NCBI GenBank assembly: GCA_013426785.1
Contig: JACDZI010000008.1
Span: 1 to 64,000 of the forward strand
Length of the DNA: 64,000 bases
Origin: Rhodocyclaceae bacterium
Lineage (GTDB): Bacteria > Pseudomonadota > Gammaproteobacteria > Burkholderiales > Rhodocyclaceae
Reading direction: 5' to 3'
Both the position numbers and the translations under genes were made by a program. Positions within the stretch are counted from its first letter, which is position 1. Each line of letters opens with the position of its first letter. The notes beneath the pieces were generated by a model. That model made no database searches, was not told where the DNA came from, and was given only the letters and a program-made list of their open reading frames with translations. Below are positions 1 to 8,321 of the stretch, piece after piece.

Positions 1-77
1 TTTGAAATCCTCAAGGTCTGACAGCATGACAATGAAATCGTTCACTCCAATCAACACTTATTCAGTGTTTCCTTAAC

Positions 78-374
78 ATGTATCCCTGTCAAGCCTTGCC
101 TGGTAGCCCCATGTATCACATTGCTAAAAAAAATGGCTGGAAGCTGCCGGATTCCTACGAGGGTTATGCCTTCCTCTCATACGAGAGCGAACCGCTTCCA
201 ACAAAATATTTAAGCTCGGCCGAGGTGCTCAAGTTTCGCGACGAGGCATGGCAGAAATATTTTACTAATCCTGCTTACCTTGAGCTGGTCGAGCGCAAAT
301 TCGGTTCGCAGGAGCGCAAGAACATCGAGGATATGGCGAGTATTCGCTTGAAGCGCAAGCTGCTGGGAGATTAA
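78..374 (+). pseudogene. 3' remnant of a B12-binding radical SAM protein
   Basis: The 98 residues resemble the C-terminal end of cobalamin-binding radical SAM proteins found in LPS/heptose loci (YPCQALPGSPMY, then LPTKYLS, then a basic KLKRKLLG-like tail). Those proteins are usually about 450-550 residues, so only the last fifth is here. The catalytic CxxxCxxC domain would lie upstream of the window. The reading frame is not open to the left edge: in-frame TGA codons occur at 3, 27 and 33, and the ATG at 78 has no ribosome-binding site. I therefore read it as a broken gene, or one with a frameshift in the first 77 bases, not as a real short protein. It ends 3 bases before hddA. Confidence 0.55.
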
Positions 375-377
375 GTA

Positions 378-1373
378 GTGATTATTACCCGCACCCCCTT
401 CCGGATTTCTTTTTTTGGTGGCGGCACCGATTACCCGGGCTGGTTTCGCGAGCATGGTGGTGCTGTTCTGGCAACGACGATCGACAAGTATTGCTACATC
501 ACCTGCCGTCGTTTGCCGCCGTTTTTCGACCACAAGCATCGCATCGTCTATTCGCATATCGAGAACGTCAATCACAATGACGAAATTCAGCATCCGGCAG
601 TAAAGGCTGTCCTCAACTGGTCGAAAATTGAAGAGGGACTCGAGATTCATCACGATGGCGATCTCCCGGCACGCTCTGGCCTGGGCTCAAGTTCATCGTT
701 CACCGTGGGGTTGCTGAACGCGCTGAAGGGCTTGAATGGCCAGATGGCCAGCAAGGATGGCTTGGCGAGGGACGCAATCCACGTTGAGCAGAATGTGATT
801 GGTGAAAATGTCGGCTCGCAGGATCAGGTTTCCGCAGCCTTTGGTGGCTTCAATCGTATCGAGTTTCACTGCAACGACAGCTTCGATGTGGCACCGGTGA
901 TATTGCCCGGCCATCGCCGCGAGGAACTTCGCGATCACCTGATGCTTTGCTTTACCGGGTTTTCCCGGATTGCTTCCGAGGTCGCCAAATCGAAGATCGA
1001 CAACCTCAAGAACCGCGAAAAAGAACTGAAGCTTATGCGCGCAATGGTCGACGAAGCCATCGCACTCTTGCAGGACCTGCGCGAGCCGATCGAATCGTTC
1101 GGCAAATTGCTTGATGCCAGTTGGCAATACAAACGCAGCCTGTCGGATCGCGTGTCTACACCCGAGATCGACCAGATTTATGCGGCAGCCATGGAGGCGG
1201 GGGCAATTGGCGGCAAGATTCTTGGTGCCGGTGGCGGCGGTTTCCTGCTGTTGTTCGCAAAACCCGAAAAGCAGGCAGCCATCCGCGAGCGACTGCATAA
1301 GCTGATCCATGTTCCTTTCGATTTCGATGATTCCGGAAGCCGCGTGGTTCTTTATCAACCCAACGGACTCTAG
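378..1373 (+). CDS. hddA: D-glycero-alpha-D-manno-heptose 7-phosphate kinase (GHMP family)
   Basis: 331 residues, GTG start 3 bases after the upstream remnant. GHMP kinases carry an N-terminal strand (TRTPFRISFFGGGTDYP, residues 5-20), an ATP loop rich in Gly/Ser (LPARSGLGSSSSF, 96-108) and a C-terminal glycine loop (GAGGGGF, about 284-290); all are present. The GGGTDYP signature is typical of HddA, which phosphorylates C1 of heptose 7-phosphate in the cytoplasm on the way to GDP-heptose. The other steps, gmhA, hddC and a gmhB-like gene, are in the same cluster, which strongly supports this over a fucokinase or galactokinase role. The next gene starts immediately after the stop codon. Confidence 0.9.
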   Translation: MIITRTPFRISFFGGGTDYPGWFREHGGAVLATTIDKYCYITCRRLPPFFDHKHRIVYSHIENVNHNDEIQHPAVKAVLNWSKIEEGLEIHHDGDLPARSGLGSSSSFTVGLLNALKGLNGQMASKDGLARDAIHVEQNVIGENVGSQDQVSAAFGGFNRIEFHCNDSFDVAPVILPGHRREELRDHLMLCFTGFSRIASEVAKSKIDNLKNREKELKLMRAMVDEAIALLQDLREPIESFGKLLDASWQYKRSLSDRVSTPEIDQIYAAAMEAGAIGGKILGAGGGGFLLLFAKPEKQAAIRERLHKLIHVPFDFDDSGSRVVLYQPNGL

Positions 1374-2339
1374 ATGATGGACAAAGCATCTCGTATTTAC
1401 GTTGCGGGCCATACCGGGCTGATCGGTTCCGCAGTCATGCACCGCTTGGCTCAGGGTGGTTTTACCAACGTGACTGCCGTGCCTCATAGCGAACTTGAAC
1501 TGACCGACACCTTGGCGGTCGATCGATTTTTTGATAGCACTCTTCCTGAATATGTCGTGCTGGCGGCCGGGCGCGTCGGCGGTATCGTCGAGAACCAGAC
1601 CTTCCCGGCCGATTTCATGAACACCAACCTGGCCATTCAGTTGAATGTCTTGCGGGCAGCACACCGTGCCGGGGTAAAGAAACTGATTCTTTTCGCATCC
1701 TCGTGCATGTATCCGCGCGCATGTCCCCAGCCGATGGCCGAGACAGCGCTGTTTTCCGGGTATCCGGAGCCGACCAGTCTTGCCTATGCAGTTTCCAAAC
1801 TGGCCGGCATGCAGATGTGCCTCGCCTACAACCAGCAGTATGGGGAAAAGCGTTTCATTCCGGTGATACCCAACAGTGCGTTCGGCCCTAACGACAACTT
1901 CGACCTCAAGTCCGGCCATGTCTTGTCGGCACTGATTCGACGTTTTCATGAGGCCAAAGAGGCCGGTGCGTCGTCGGTCGTGCTGTGGGGCAGTGGCACT
2001 CCGCGTCGCGAATTCATTCACGCCGATGATATTGCCGATGCTTGTGTTGCCTTGCTCGAGGGGGATGTCACGCAACTGCAGTTTCCGCTCAACCTTGGGA
2101 CGGGCAAGGATGTTTCGATTCGCGAACTGGCTGAAACTGTTGCCGGCGTTGTCGGATATACCGGAAAGATCGAGTGGGATACCAGCAAGCCGGATGGTGC
2201 TCCGCGCAAGTTGCTCGACAGCAGCCGATTGCTGGCTTTTGGCTGGAAGCCTAAGATCGACTTCACGGAAGGACTCCGTTCTACCTACCGCTGGTATCTC
2301 GATCAACTCGCCATAGAGGGAACTGCCGATGAAAAGTGA
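1374..2339 (+). CDS. GDP-L-fucose synthase-like nucleotide-sugar reductase/epimerase
   Basis: 321-residue short-chain dehydrogenase of the extended type. The N-terminus has the nucleotide-binding GxxGxxG (GHTGLIG). The middle has the GDP-fucose synthase active-site block SSCMYP followed by YAVSK, supplying the Ser/Tyr/Lys catalytic set. The family epimerises C3/C5 and reduces C4 of a GDP-4-keto-6-deoxy sugar. In this GDP-heptose cluster the natural substrate could be a 4-keto-6-deoxy-heptose instead of a hexose, as in Campylobacter capsule heptose modification; that is inference. No GDP-mannose 4,6-dehydratase is visible in the window. It overlaps the transketolase N-half by 11 bases, so it is in the same operon. 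Confidence 0.8.
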   Translation: MMDKASRIYVAGHTGLIGSAVMHRLAQGGFTNVTAVPHSELELTDTLAVDRFFDSTLPEYVVLAAGRVGGIVENQTFPADFMNTNLAIQLNVLRAAHRAGVKKLILFASSCMYPRACPQPMAETALFSGYPEPTSLAYAVSKLAGMQMCLAYNQQYGEKRFIPVIPNSAFGPNDNFDLKSGHVLSALIRRFHEAKEAGASSVVLWGSGTPRREFIHADDIADACVALLEGDVTQLQFPLNLGTGKDVSIRELAETVAGVVGYTGKIEWDTSKPDGAPRKLLDSSRLLAFGWKPKIDFTEGLRSTYRWYLDQLAIEGTADEK

Positions 2340-3147
2340 TCTGGTCGATCTGCGCCAAAAAGCCCACTGGGTCTGGCGTGAAACTTTGGCAGTGCACCGC
2401 CGCGCGCCGGAAACCCGCCTGGCCTCTTCATTGTCCTCGATCGAAATCTTCGTGGCTTTGTATTATGGTGGGGTGGTACGTTTCGATCCAGCCAACCCAC
2501 GTGCGGAATCGCGCGATCGCTGCATCATCAGCAAGGGGCATGGCTCGATTTGCATGTATCCGATTCTCGCCGATCTTGGTTTTTTCCCGATGGAAGAACT
2601 CCAACACGTCTGCGAGGCGGGCAGTTTCCTCGGCGGCATACCTGATCCGGTCATTCCGGGGTATGAGACCGTCAATGGCTCGCTGGGGCATGGCCTGGGC
2701 GTGGCGGCGGGCGTTGCCTTGGGGCTCAAGCGCAAGGGCAGTGACCACAACGTCTTTGTCGTGGCGGGAGATGGCGAATTGCACGAAGGTGCAAATTGGG
2801 AAGCCATCATGTTCGCCAACCAACACAAGCTCGACAATCTTCACTTGATCGTTGACGATAACCGCATCAGCATGCTGGGCTACACCGATGATATCGTGTC
2901 GCATGGCCCCCTCGCGGCGCGGCTGTCCGCCTTTGGTTGGGATTGTCTCGAGGTCGATGGTCACGATGTCATGGCGGTCCAGTCGGCCTTGTTGCGTCAA
3001 AAAGACCAGGCTGAGTGCAGGCCCAAGGCGCTTATCGCCCGCACCCTGAAAGGACATGGCGTTCCCGGCCTGGAAAATGCACCCCTGTCGCACATCATGA
3101 ATCCCAAGCCCGAGTTGATTGACAGCTTGCTGGAGCAGCAACCATGA
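2329..3147 (+). CDS. Transketolase-like protein, N-terminal (ThDP-binding) half
   Basis: 272 residues corresponding to the pyrophosphate-binding half of transketolase. The ThDP motif is clear: GDGE at 147-150 and the closing Asn about 30 residues later (VDDN). ISKGHGS and the GSLGHGLG loop are also transketolase hallmarks. The C-terminal half is the next gene, overlapping by ATGA, so the two are translated together and presumably form an alpha2beta2 enzyme. Split transketolases occur in many polysaccharide clusters. It might make sedoheptulose 7-phosphate, the heptose precursor, or transfer a two-carbon ketol unit onto a keto sugar to build a branch. The sequence does not decide between these. 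Confidence 0.85.
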   Translation: MKSDLVDLRQKAHWVWRETLAVHRRAPETRLASSLSSIEIFVALYYGGVVRFDPANPRAESRDRCIISKGHGSICMYPILADLGFFPMEELQHVCEAGSFLGGIPDPVIPGYETVNGSLGHGLGVAAGVALGLKRKGSDHNVFVVAGDGELHEGANWEAIMFANQHKLDNLHLIVDDNRISMLGYTDDIVSHGPLAARLSAFGWDCLEVDGHDVMAVQSALLRQKDQAECRPKALIARTLKGHGVPGLENAPLSHIMNPKPELIDSLLEQQP

Positions 3148-4118
3148 ATGCCTCCCCGATAAAACCGCTGGCGATGCGCGATGCCATGCTCGACCGCATT
3201 TGGCGTGCCATGGCTGCTGACGAGAAAATATTTTTCACCTGTGCCGACTTCGGTTCTCCGGTGCTGGACAAGATCCGTGCGGATTTCCCCGGCCGCTTCG
3301 TCAATGTCGGCATCGCCGAGCAGAATCTCATCAACGTGTCGGCCGGTCTTGCGCTCGAAGGCTATACCGTCTTCGCCTATGCCATTGCCCCCTTCATCAC
3401 CATGCGCTGCTACGAGCAGGTTCGGGTCAGCCTTGCCTTGCTTTCCGAAGTGCGCCCGATGAATGTCAACCTGATTGGTGTCGGCGCGGGCTACAGCTAT
3501 GTCGTCTCCGGTCCAACCCATCAATGTTATGAAGACATCACCCTGATGCGCGCCATGCCCAACATGCGGGTGCTTTCGCCGGCGGATCATGTATCCGCAG
3601 CCGCCTTGTTCGACCGTTGCATTGAAGTTTCCGGGCCTAAATACCTGCGCTTCGATGCCCAGGTCTTGCCTGTCATCTACACTTCAGGTGCGCCTGATGC
3701 TTCGCTCGGTTTTCATGTCCATCGCCGCGGCCAGTCAATTGTCTTGTTGGCTACGGGCTACATGCTGCATACGGCGATCAAGGTAGCCCAACTGCTTGCG
3801 ACGGAAGCTGTCGATGTTGGCGTGATCGACATCATCGAGCTCAACCATTGCAATGGCGACCGTTTGCAGGCGGAATTGGCACCCTATGCGGGCATCGTCT
3901 CACTCGAGGAGGGATTCCCCGGTCGTGGCGGCATGGATGCCATGCTGTTCGACTTCATGGCGTGTCGCGGGTTGTCTGGCAAGCTACTGAACATCGGTGT
4001 TGGCGGTGGCTATCGTTTTGAACTAGGAACCCGCGCCGAACTGCATGAGCAGGTCGGTATCGGTCCGCAAGCCGTGTTAGCCAAAGTGCGCAACTTTGCT
4101 GCCGGCTTGGTCGTTTGA
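3144..4118 (+). CDS. Transketolase-like protein, C-terminal half
   Basis: 324 residues matching the pyrimidine-binding and C-terminal domains of transketolase/DXPS-like enzymes. VNVGIAEQNLINVSAGLALEG (residues about 53-73) contains the catalytic Glu that activates ThDP. YSYVVSGPTHQCYEDI is the conserved loop before the C-terminal domain. It starts inside the stop of the N-half (ATGA), so stoichiometric production is likely. Together the two genes cover a complete transketolase of about 595 residues, a little shorter than the usual 650. The DegT gene follows after 21 bases with a recognisable GGAG ribosome-binding site. Confidence 0.85.
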   Translation: MNASPIKPLAMRDAMLDRIWRAMAADEKIFFTCADFGSPVLDKIRADFPGRFVNVGIAEQNLINVSAGLALEGYTVFAYAIAPFITMRCYEQVRVSLALLSEVRPMNVNLIGVGAGYSYVVSGPTHQCYEDITLMRAMPNMRVLSPADHVSAAALFDRCIEVSGPKYLRFDAQVLPVIYTSGAPDASLGFHVHRRGQSIVLLATGYMLHTAIKVAQLLATEAVDVGVIDIIELNHCNGDRLQAELAPYAGIVSLEEGFPGRGGMDAMLFDFMACRGLSGKLLNIGVGGGYRFELGTRAELHEQVGIGPQAVLAKVRNFAAGLVV

Positions 4119-4139
4119 TTTTTTCTTCTCGGAGTAGTC

Positions 4140-5312
4140 ATGAAATTTCCATTGATGCGCAACAACATCGCGCGCGAAGATCTCGATGCTGTCATCGAAC
4201 ACCTCAAGCAGGATGACCCGATTCTGACCCATGCCGCCAATGTGCGTGCTTTCGAATCCGAGTGGTCGCAATGGCTTGGGGTCAAATACAGCGTATTCGT
4301 GAACTCCGGCGCTTCGGCCAATCTTTTGTCGATGGCCATCCTGAAAATTCGTCATCCCGAAGGTGGCGAAGTCATAGTGCCGCCGCTGACCTGGATTTCC
4401 GACGTATCCTCGGTCTTGCAGAATGGTTTTACCCCGGTCTTCGTCGATATCGACCCGCGCACGCTGGGCACGGACAGCAAACAGATCATCGCGAAGCTGA
4501 CCGACAAGACCCGGGCGGTCTTTCTCAGCCATATCCAGGGCTTCGATGCGCTGACTGACGAACTTATCGATGAACTGAAGCGCCGTAATATCCCGTTGAT
4601 CGAAGATGTCTGCGAGTCGCATGGCGCTACACATAACGGCGTCAAGGTTGGCAGCATCGGCTGGATGTCGAACTTCTCCTTCTACTATGCCCATCACATG
4701 AGCACCATCGAGGGTGGCATGGTCTGCACCAACGACGAGACGGTCTATCAGCAAGCCCGCATGCTGCGTTCCCATGGCATGGTGCGTGAATCCAACAACG
4801 ATCAACTCAAGGCGGATTACCGTGAGCAGAACCCGGAATTGAACCCGGAATTCATCTTCGCTTACGCAGCCTACAACATGCGTAATACCGAGATCGGCGG
4901 CATCATGGGGCGCAGTCAACTGAAGCGTCTCGATTACAACTGCGAGCGCCGGACCCACAACCTCAAGCGCTTTTTGAGCAAGATCGACGCCAACAAATAC
5001 CGTACCGACTTCAAGCTCGAAGGTTCCAGCAACTATGCCTTCAACCTGATCCTCAAGGAAGCGGACAATGAATTGGTCCAGCGCCTGATGCAAAAGATGC
5101 GTGATTCTGGCGTCGAATTCCGTCGCGGCAGCGCCGGTGGCGGCAATCAGCTACGCCAGCCTTATCTGAAGGGCATTGTGCCTGCGGACTATCACACGCA
5201 GTTCCCGGAAACCGAGCACATCCATTTCTATGGTTTCTACATCGGCAATTTCCCGGATCTGAAGGATGAAGAAGTGGACGAACTCTGCCGCATCCTGAAT
5301 TCGGTCGCCTGA
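4140..5312 (+). CDS. DegT-fold PLP enzyme with His at the catalytic Lys position (ColD/E1-like sugar 3-dehydratase)
   Basis: 390 residues of the DegT/DnrJ/EryC1/StrS fold. NSGASAN (55-61) binds the phosphate of PLP, and Asp157 in EDVCESHGA should contact the pyridine nitrogen. The position that carries the Schiff-base Lys in aminotransferases is His185 in FYYAHHMSTIEGG. That substitution is the known mark of sugar 3-dehydratases such as ColD (GDP-colitose) and E1 (ascarylose), which use PMP/PLP to remove the C3 hydroxyl. I infer a 3-deoxygenation on a GDP-4-keto sugar rather than amination. It lies between the split transketolase and hddC. No E3-type iron-sulfur reductase is nearby, which favours a ColD-like mechanism. 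Confidence 0.75.
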   Translation: MKFPLMRNNIAREDLDAVIEHLKQDDPILTHAANVRAFESEWSQWLGVKYSVFVNSGASANLLSMAILKIRHPEGGEVIVPPLTWISDVSSVLQNGFTPVFVDIDPRTLGTDSKQIIAKLTDKTRAVFLSHIQGFDALTDELIDELKRRNIPLIEDVCESHGATHNGVKVGSIGWMSNFSFYYAHHMSTIEGGMVCTNDETVYQQARMLRSHGMVRESNNDQLKADYREQNPELNPEFIFAYAAYNMRNTEIGGIMGRSQLKRLDYNCERRTHNLKRFLSKIDANKYRTDFKLEGSSNYAFNLILKEADNELVQRLMQKMRDSGVEFRRGSAGGGNQLRQPYLKGIVPADYHTQFPETEHIHFYGFYIGNFPDLKDEEVDELCRILNSVA

Positions 5313-5320
5313 CTTTTCAG

Positions 5321-6043
5321 ATGCCTGATACCGGCGTGACTTCGGCAATCGTCCTGGCAGGCGGCTTGGGTACGCGCCTGCGTAGCACCGTGCCTGACCT
5401 GCCCAAGCCGATGGCTCCGATCAACGGCCGTCCATTTCTGGAGCACCAACTCGACTACTGGATAGCTCAGGGAATCAGTGAGTTTGCCTTGTCAGTGGGT
5501 TACCGGCGACAGGACATCATCGGCCATTTCGGCATTGCTTACCGCAACGCTGCAATACGCTATGCGGTTGAAGAAGAGCCGCTGGGTACTGGCGGAGGGC
5601 TGCTGCTGGCGTCCGCCGCACTGCCGTCGGATCGCCCCTTTCTGGTGTTGAACGGTGATACCTTCTTTGAGGTTCCCTTGGCAGAGCTGACGGATTTCCA
5701 TCGCCGCAATGAATCCGATTGGACATTTTCCCTCTTCCGTACCGTCGAGTCGGGGCGCTACATGGGCATGCAGGTAGCGCAGGATGGGCGTATCGAATCC
5801 CTGCGTTCCGGTACGGCAGGCAAGCCAGGGCTACTCGCCAATGGCGGGGTTTACCTCGTCGAACCACGAACCATCTCTGCCAGTGGATATGCGGCGGGCA
5901 ACAAAGCCTCGCTCGAAGACGACATTCTGACCAGTTTGCAGGCCAAAGGCAGCCGATTGTTTGGCCTGGAATGCCCCGGCCGTTTCATCGATATTGGCAT
6001 TCCACAAGATTTTCACCGTGCCGGCGAACTACTCGCTGCTTGA
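5321..6043 (+). CDS. hddC: D-glycero-alpha-D-manno-heptose 1-phosphate guanylyltransferase
   Basis: 240 residues of the nucleotidyltransferase family. The N-terminal signature LAGGLGTRLR (11-20) and the following LPKPMAPINGRPFLE bind the nucleoside triphosphate, and LNGDTFFE holds the metal-binding Asp. Length and signatures match HddC, which transfers GMP from GTP to heptose 1-phosphate. A hexose-1-phosphate transferase would look similar, but hddA and gmhA on either side make the heptose assignment likely. It begins 8 bases after the DegT gene and is followed 6 bases later by gmhA. Confidence 0.85.
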   Translation: MPDTGVTSAIVLAGGLGTRLRSTVPDLPKPMAPINGRPFLEHQLDYWIAQGISEFALSVGYRRQDIIGHFGIAYRNAAIRYAVEEEPLGTGGGLLLASAALPSDRPFLVLNGDTFFEVPLAELTDFHRRNESDWTFSLFRTVESGRYMGMQVAQDGRIESLRSGTAGKPGLLANGGVYLVEPRTISASGYAAGNKASLEDDILTSLQAKGSRLFGLECPGRFIDIGIPQDFHRAGELLAA

Positions 6044-6049
6044 TACACC

Positions 6050-6631
6050 ATGACCGCTACCACGATTCTCAATTCAAACCTGCAAGCTTCCATCGCCGCG
6101 AAACACGAGTTCATGGAGGATGCAGAGCAACTCGCTAATTTCGAGCGCGCCGCCGATGAGGTGGTCCGACGTTACAAAGCGGGCGGACGTCTGTACATCG
6201 CCGGTAACGGCGGTTCGGCCGCCGATGCGCAACATTTGGCGGCTGAGTTTGTCAGCAAACTGGCGCGCGACCGTGCGCCCCTGCCAGCCGAGGCGCTGAC
6301 GGTCGACTCGTCCATTCTTACCGCCATCGGCAACGATTACGGTTACGACGAGTTGTTTGCCCGCCAGGTAGCCGGCAAGATGACGGTCAGCGACATTTTT
6401 CTTGGCATTACCACCTCCGGTCGTTCGCCCAACATACTGCGCGCACTCCAGGTTTGTCGCGAACGGAATATCCCCACCATCGTCTTTACTGGCCATGACG
6501 GTGGGCCTGCCAAGGCCTTGGCAGACCATTGCATCATCGCGCCGGGCAAGACTACGGCAACAATCCAGGAAGTCCACATCGTGCTTGCTCACTCTTTGTG
6601 CGAGTGCGTCGAGAAAGCAATCTTCAATTAA
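6050..6631 (+). CDS. gmhA: Sedoheptulose 7-phosphate isomerase
   Basis: 193 residues with a single SIS domain. GNGGSAADAQHLAAE (about 53-67) is the phosphosugar-binding signature of GmhA, and TTSGRSPNILRAL (about 121-133) is the second substrate loop. QEVHIVLAH near the C-terminus carries the conserved His used in isomerisation. The enzyme converts sedoheptulose 7-phosphate to D-glycero-D-manno-heptose 7-phosphate, the substrate of the HddA kinase encoded at 378-1373. Length is typical of the family. Confidence 0.92.
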   Translation: MTATTILNSNLQASIAAKHEFMEDAEQLANFERAADEVVRRYKAGGRLYIAGNGGSAADAQHLAAEFVSKLARDRAPLPAEALTVDSSILTAIGNDYGYDELFARQVAGKMTVSDIFLGITTSGRSPNILRALQVCRERNIPTIVFTGHDGGPAKALADHCIIAPGKTTATIQEVHIVLAHSLCECVEKAIFN

Positions 6632-6662
6632 TCACAATCCATTCATAAAAGGAGACATCATC

Positions 6663-7601
6663 ATGGCTTACAACATCCTCGTCACCGGCGGTGCCGGTTA
6701 CCTCGGTTCGATCATGGTGCCTGACCTGCTGGCTGCCGGTCACAAGGTGACCGTGCTTGACAACTTTATGTTCAAGCAGACCAGCTTGAACCACTGTGCG
6801 TACCATCCCAACTTCAATGTCGTGAAAGGTGATATCCGCACCGAGGCCACGATGGCACCGCTGCTTAAAGGGGCAGACATCGTCATTCCGCTGGCCGCAC
6901 TGGTTGGTGCCCCCTTGTGCAGTCTTGATCCGATTGGAGCCACTTCCACCAACCACGACGCCATCACCCTGATGTTGAAGCTGCTGTCGAAGCAGCAGAT
7001 CGTGCTGATGCCGACCACCAACAGCGCCTACGGCACGGGCGACGAAAATAATTTCTGTACCGAAGAATCCCCCCTCCGTCCGATTTCCCAGTACGCAATC
7101 GAAAAAGTAGGAATCGAAAAAGAGTTGATGCAGCGCGAGAATGCCATTAGCTTCCGGCTCGCCACCGTGTTTGGCATGTCGCCGCGCATGCGTATCGACC
7201 TGCTGGTTAACGACTTCACCTATCGTGCCGTCTATGACCGTTTTGTCGTGCTTTTCGAAAGCCAGTTCAAGCGCAACTATGTTCACGTTCGTGACGTTTC
7301 CCGTGCCTTCCAGCATGCGATCAACAATTACGACAAGATGAAGGGCCAGATATACAACGTCGGTTTGTCCGATGCCAACGTCTCCAAGAAGGAACTCTGC
7401 GAGCGAATTCACAAGCAGTTGCCCGATTTCACTTATCTCGATGCACCAGTTGGCAAAGATCCGGATCAGCGGAACTACATCGTCTCGAACGACAAGATCG
7501 AAGCCACCGGTTTCAAACCGGAGTTCTCTCTGGATCGCGGTATCGGCGAGCTGATCAAGGGCTACAGGATGATCCGTAATACACGTTACGGAAACGTCTG
7601 A
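6663..7601 (+). CDS. NAD-dependent epimerase/dehydratase (extended SDR)
   Basis: 312 residues. The start at 6663 is preceded by AAAGGAGA, an excellent ribosome-binding site; the frame is open further upstream but that part overlaps gmhA. TGGAGYLGS (8-16) is the NAD-binding glycine motif. TTNSAYG and YAIEK supply the Ser/Tyr/Lys triad. It belongs to the UDP-glucose 4-epimerase/dehydratase group often found beside heptose genes. The exact substrate is unknown; a 4,6-dehydratase or C4 epimerase role on the GDP-heptose is possible. A dehydratase acting before the DegT protein would make the pathway complete, but the signature does not prove it. Confidence 0.75.
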   Translation: MAYNILVTGGAGYLGSIMVPDLLAAGHKVTVLDNFMFKQTSLNHCAYHPNFNVVKGDIRTEATMAPLLKGADIVIPLAALVGAPLCSLDPIGATSTNHDAITLMLKLLSKQQIVLMPTTNSAYGTGDENNFCTEESPLRPISQYAIEKVGIEKELMQRENAISFRLATVFGMSPRMRIDLLVNDFTYRAVYDRFVVLFESQFKRNYVHVRDVSRAFQHAINNYDKMKGQIYNVGLSDANVSKKELCERIHKQLPDFTYLDAPVGKDPDQRNYIVSNDKIEATGFKPEFSLDRGIGELIKGYRMIRNTRYGNV

Positions 7602-7628
7602 TTGTTCCTGTTTAAGAAAGGCAATTTC

Positions 7629-8321
7629 ATGTTATTGAGGCAGACCAGAATTTCAAGAGTGGTTTTCTTGAGCGTTCTCGTTGCCTCAAGTGGTGTTGGG
7701 TGGTGGGTGTTCAGTCGCGGGCAACTCACATTCGCCGACCTGGAAGTTTTGCTGCGTCTTTATCCCAGTATTGCGCCGTTGGCTTTCGTGTTTGCACACA
7801 TTTTGGCTGCAGTCTTGTTTTTGCCATGCTCCCCCTTCACCTTTATTGCTGGATTGCTGTGGCCGTTGGAAGAGGCTTTACCCTTATCGATTACTGCGGC
7901 ATTAGTGGCTACGGCGATAACTTTTCTAATTGGTCGTTTTTTCCGCCCAGCGAATCTGCTGTCTGAAATCGAGCATTCTCCGGTGCGTAGGCTGCTTGCC
8001 TTTACTTCCCGTCATGACTGGAAGATTGTGGCGTTGACATTCTTGAATCCGGCAATGCCGTCCGCAACCCTGGGTTATGTATTCGGTATGTCAAAAATAT
8101 CGCTGTCGCGTTTCCTGGTTAGTGCTCTGATTGCGATGCTTCCGCTGCAGTTGGCATTGGTGACCTTGGGGGGCGCAGCGAGAAGTGCATTGCTGATCAA
8201 GGTATGGATGGCTTCTGGCGTACTTTTGTTAGTGGCAGGACTGGCGGTGGGGGTCTGGTTACTCGTCAAGCGTAAGGCCGGGGAAAATATGGAAGAGGTT
8301 TATGGAGAAAATCGTGAGTGA
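7629..8321 (+). CDS. VTT/TVP38-family (DedA-like) membrane protein
   Basis: About 230 residues. I prefer the ATG at 7629, preceded by AAGAAAGG, over the in-frame TTG at 7602. Five or six hydrophobic segments are visible. The central FLPCSPFTFIAGLLWP block and the later NPAMPSATLGYVFGMSKISLSRFL region are the two re-entrant-loop motifs of the VTT (SNARE-associated/TVP38) domain. DedA-superfamily members recycle lipid carriers such as undecaprenyl phosphate or scramble phospholipids. Placed in a polysaccharide cluster it may help return the carrier lipid, which is inference. Its 3' end overlaps the following glycosyltransferase by 20 bases. Confidence 0.75.
   Translation: MLLRQTRISRVVFLSVLVASSGVGWWVFSRGQLTFADLEVLLRLYPSIAPLAFVFAHILAAVLFLPCSPFTFIAGLLWPLEEALPLSITAALVATAITFLIGRFFRPANLLSEIEHSPVRRLLAFTSRHDWKIVALTFLNPAMPSATLGYVFGMSKISLSRFLVSALIAMLPLQLALVTLGGAARSALLIKVWMASGVLLLVAGLAVGVWLLVKRKAGENMEEVYGENRE

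Noticed and set aside
693-2306. Long minus-strand frame opposite hddA and the fucose-synthase-like gene
   Set aside because: Shadow of two clear genes; composition is typical of antisense translation.
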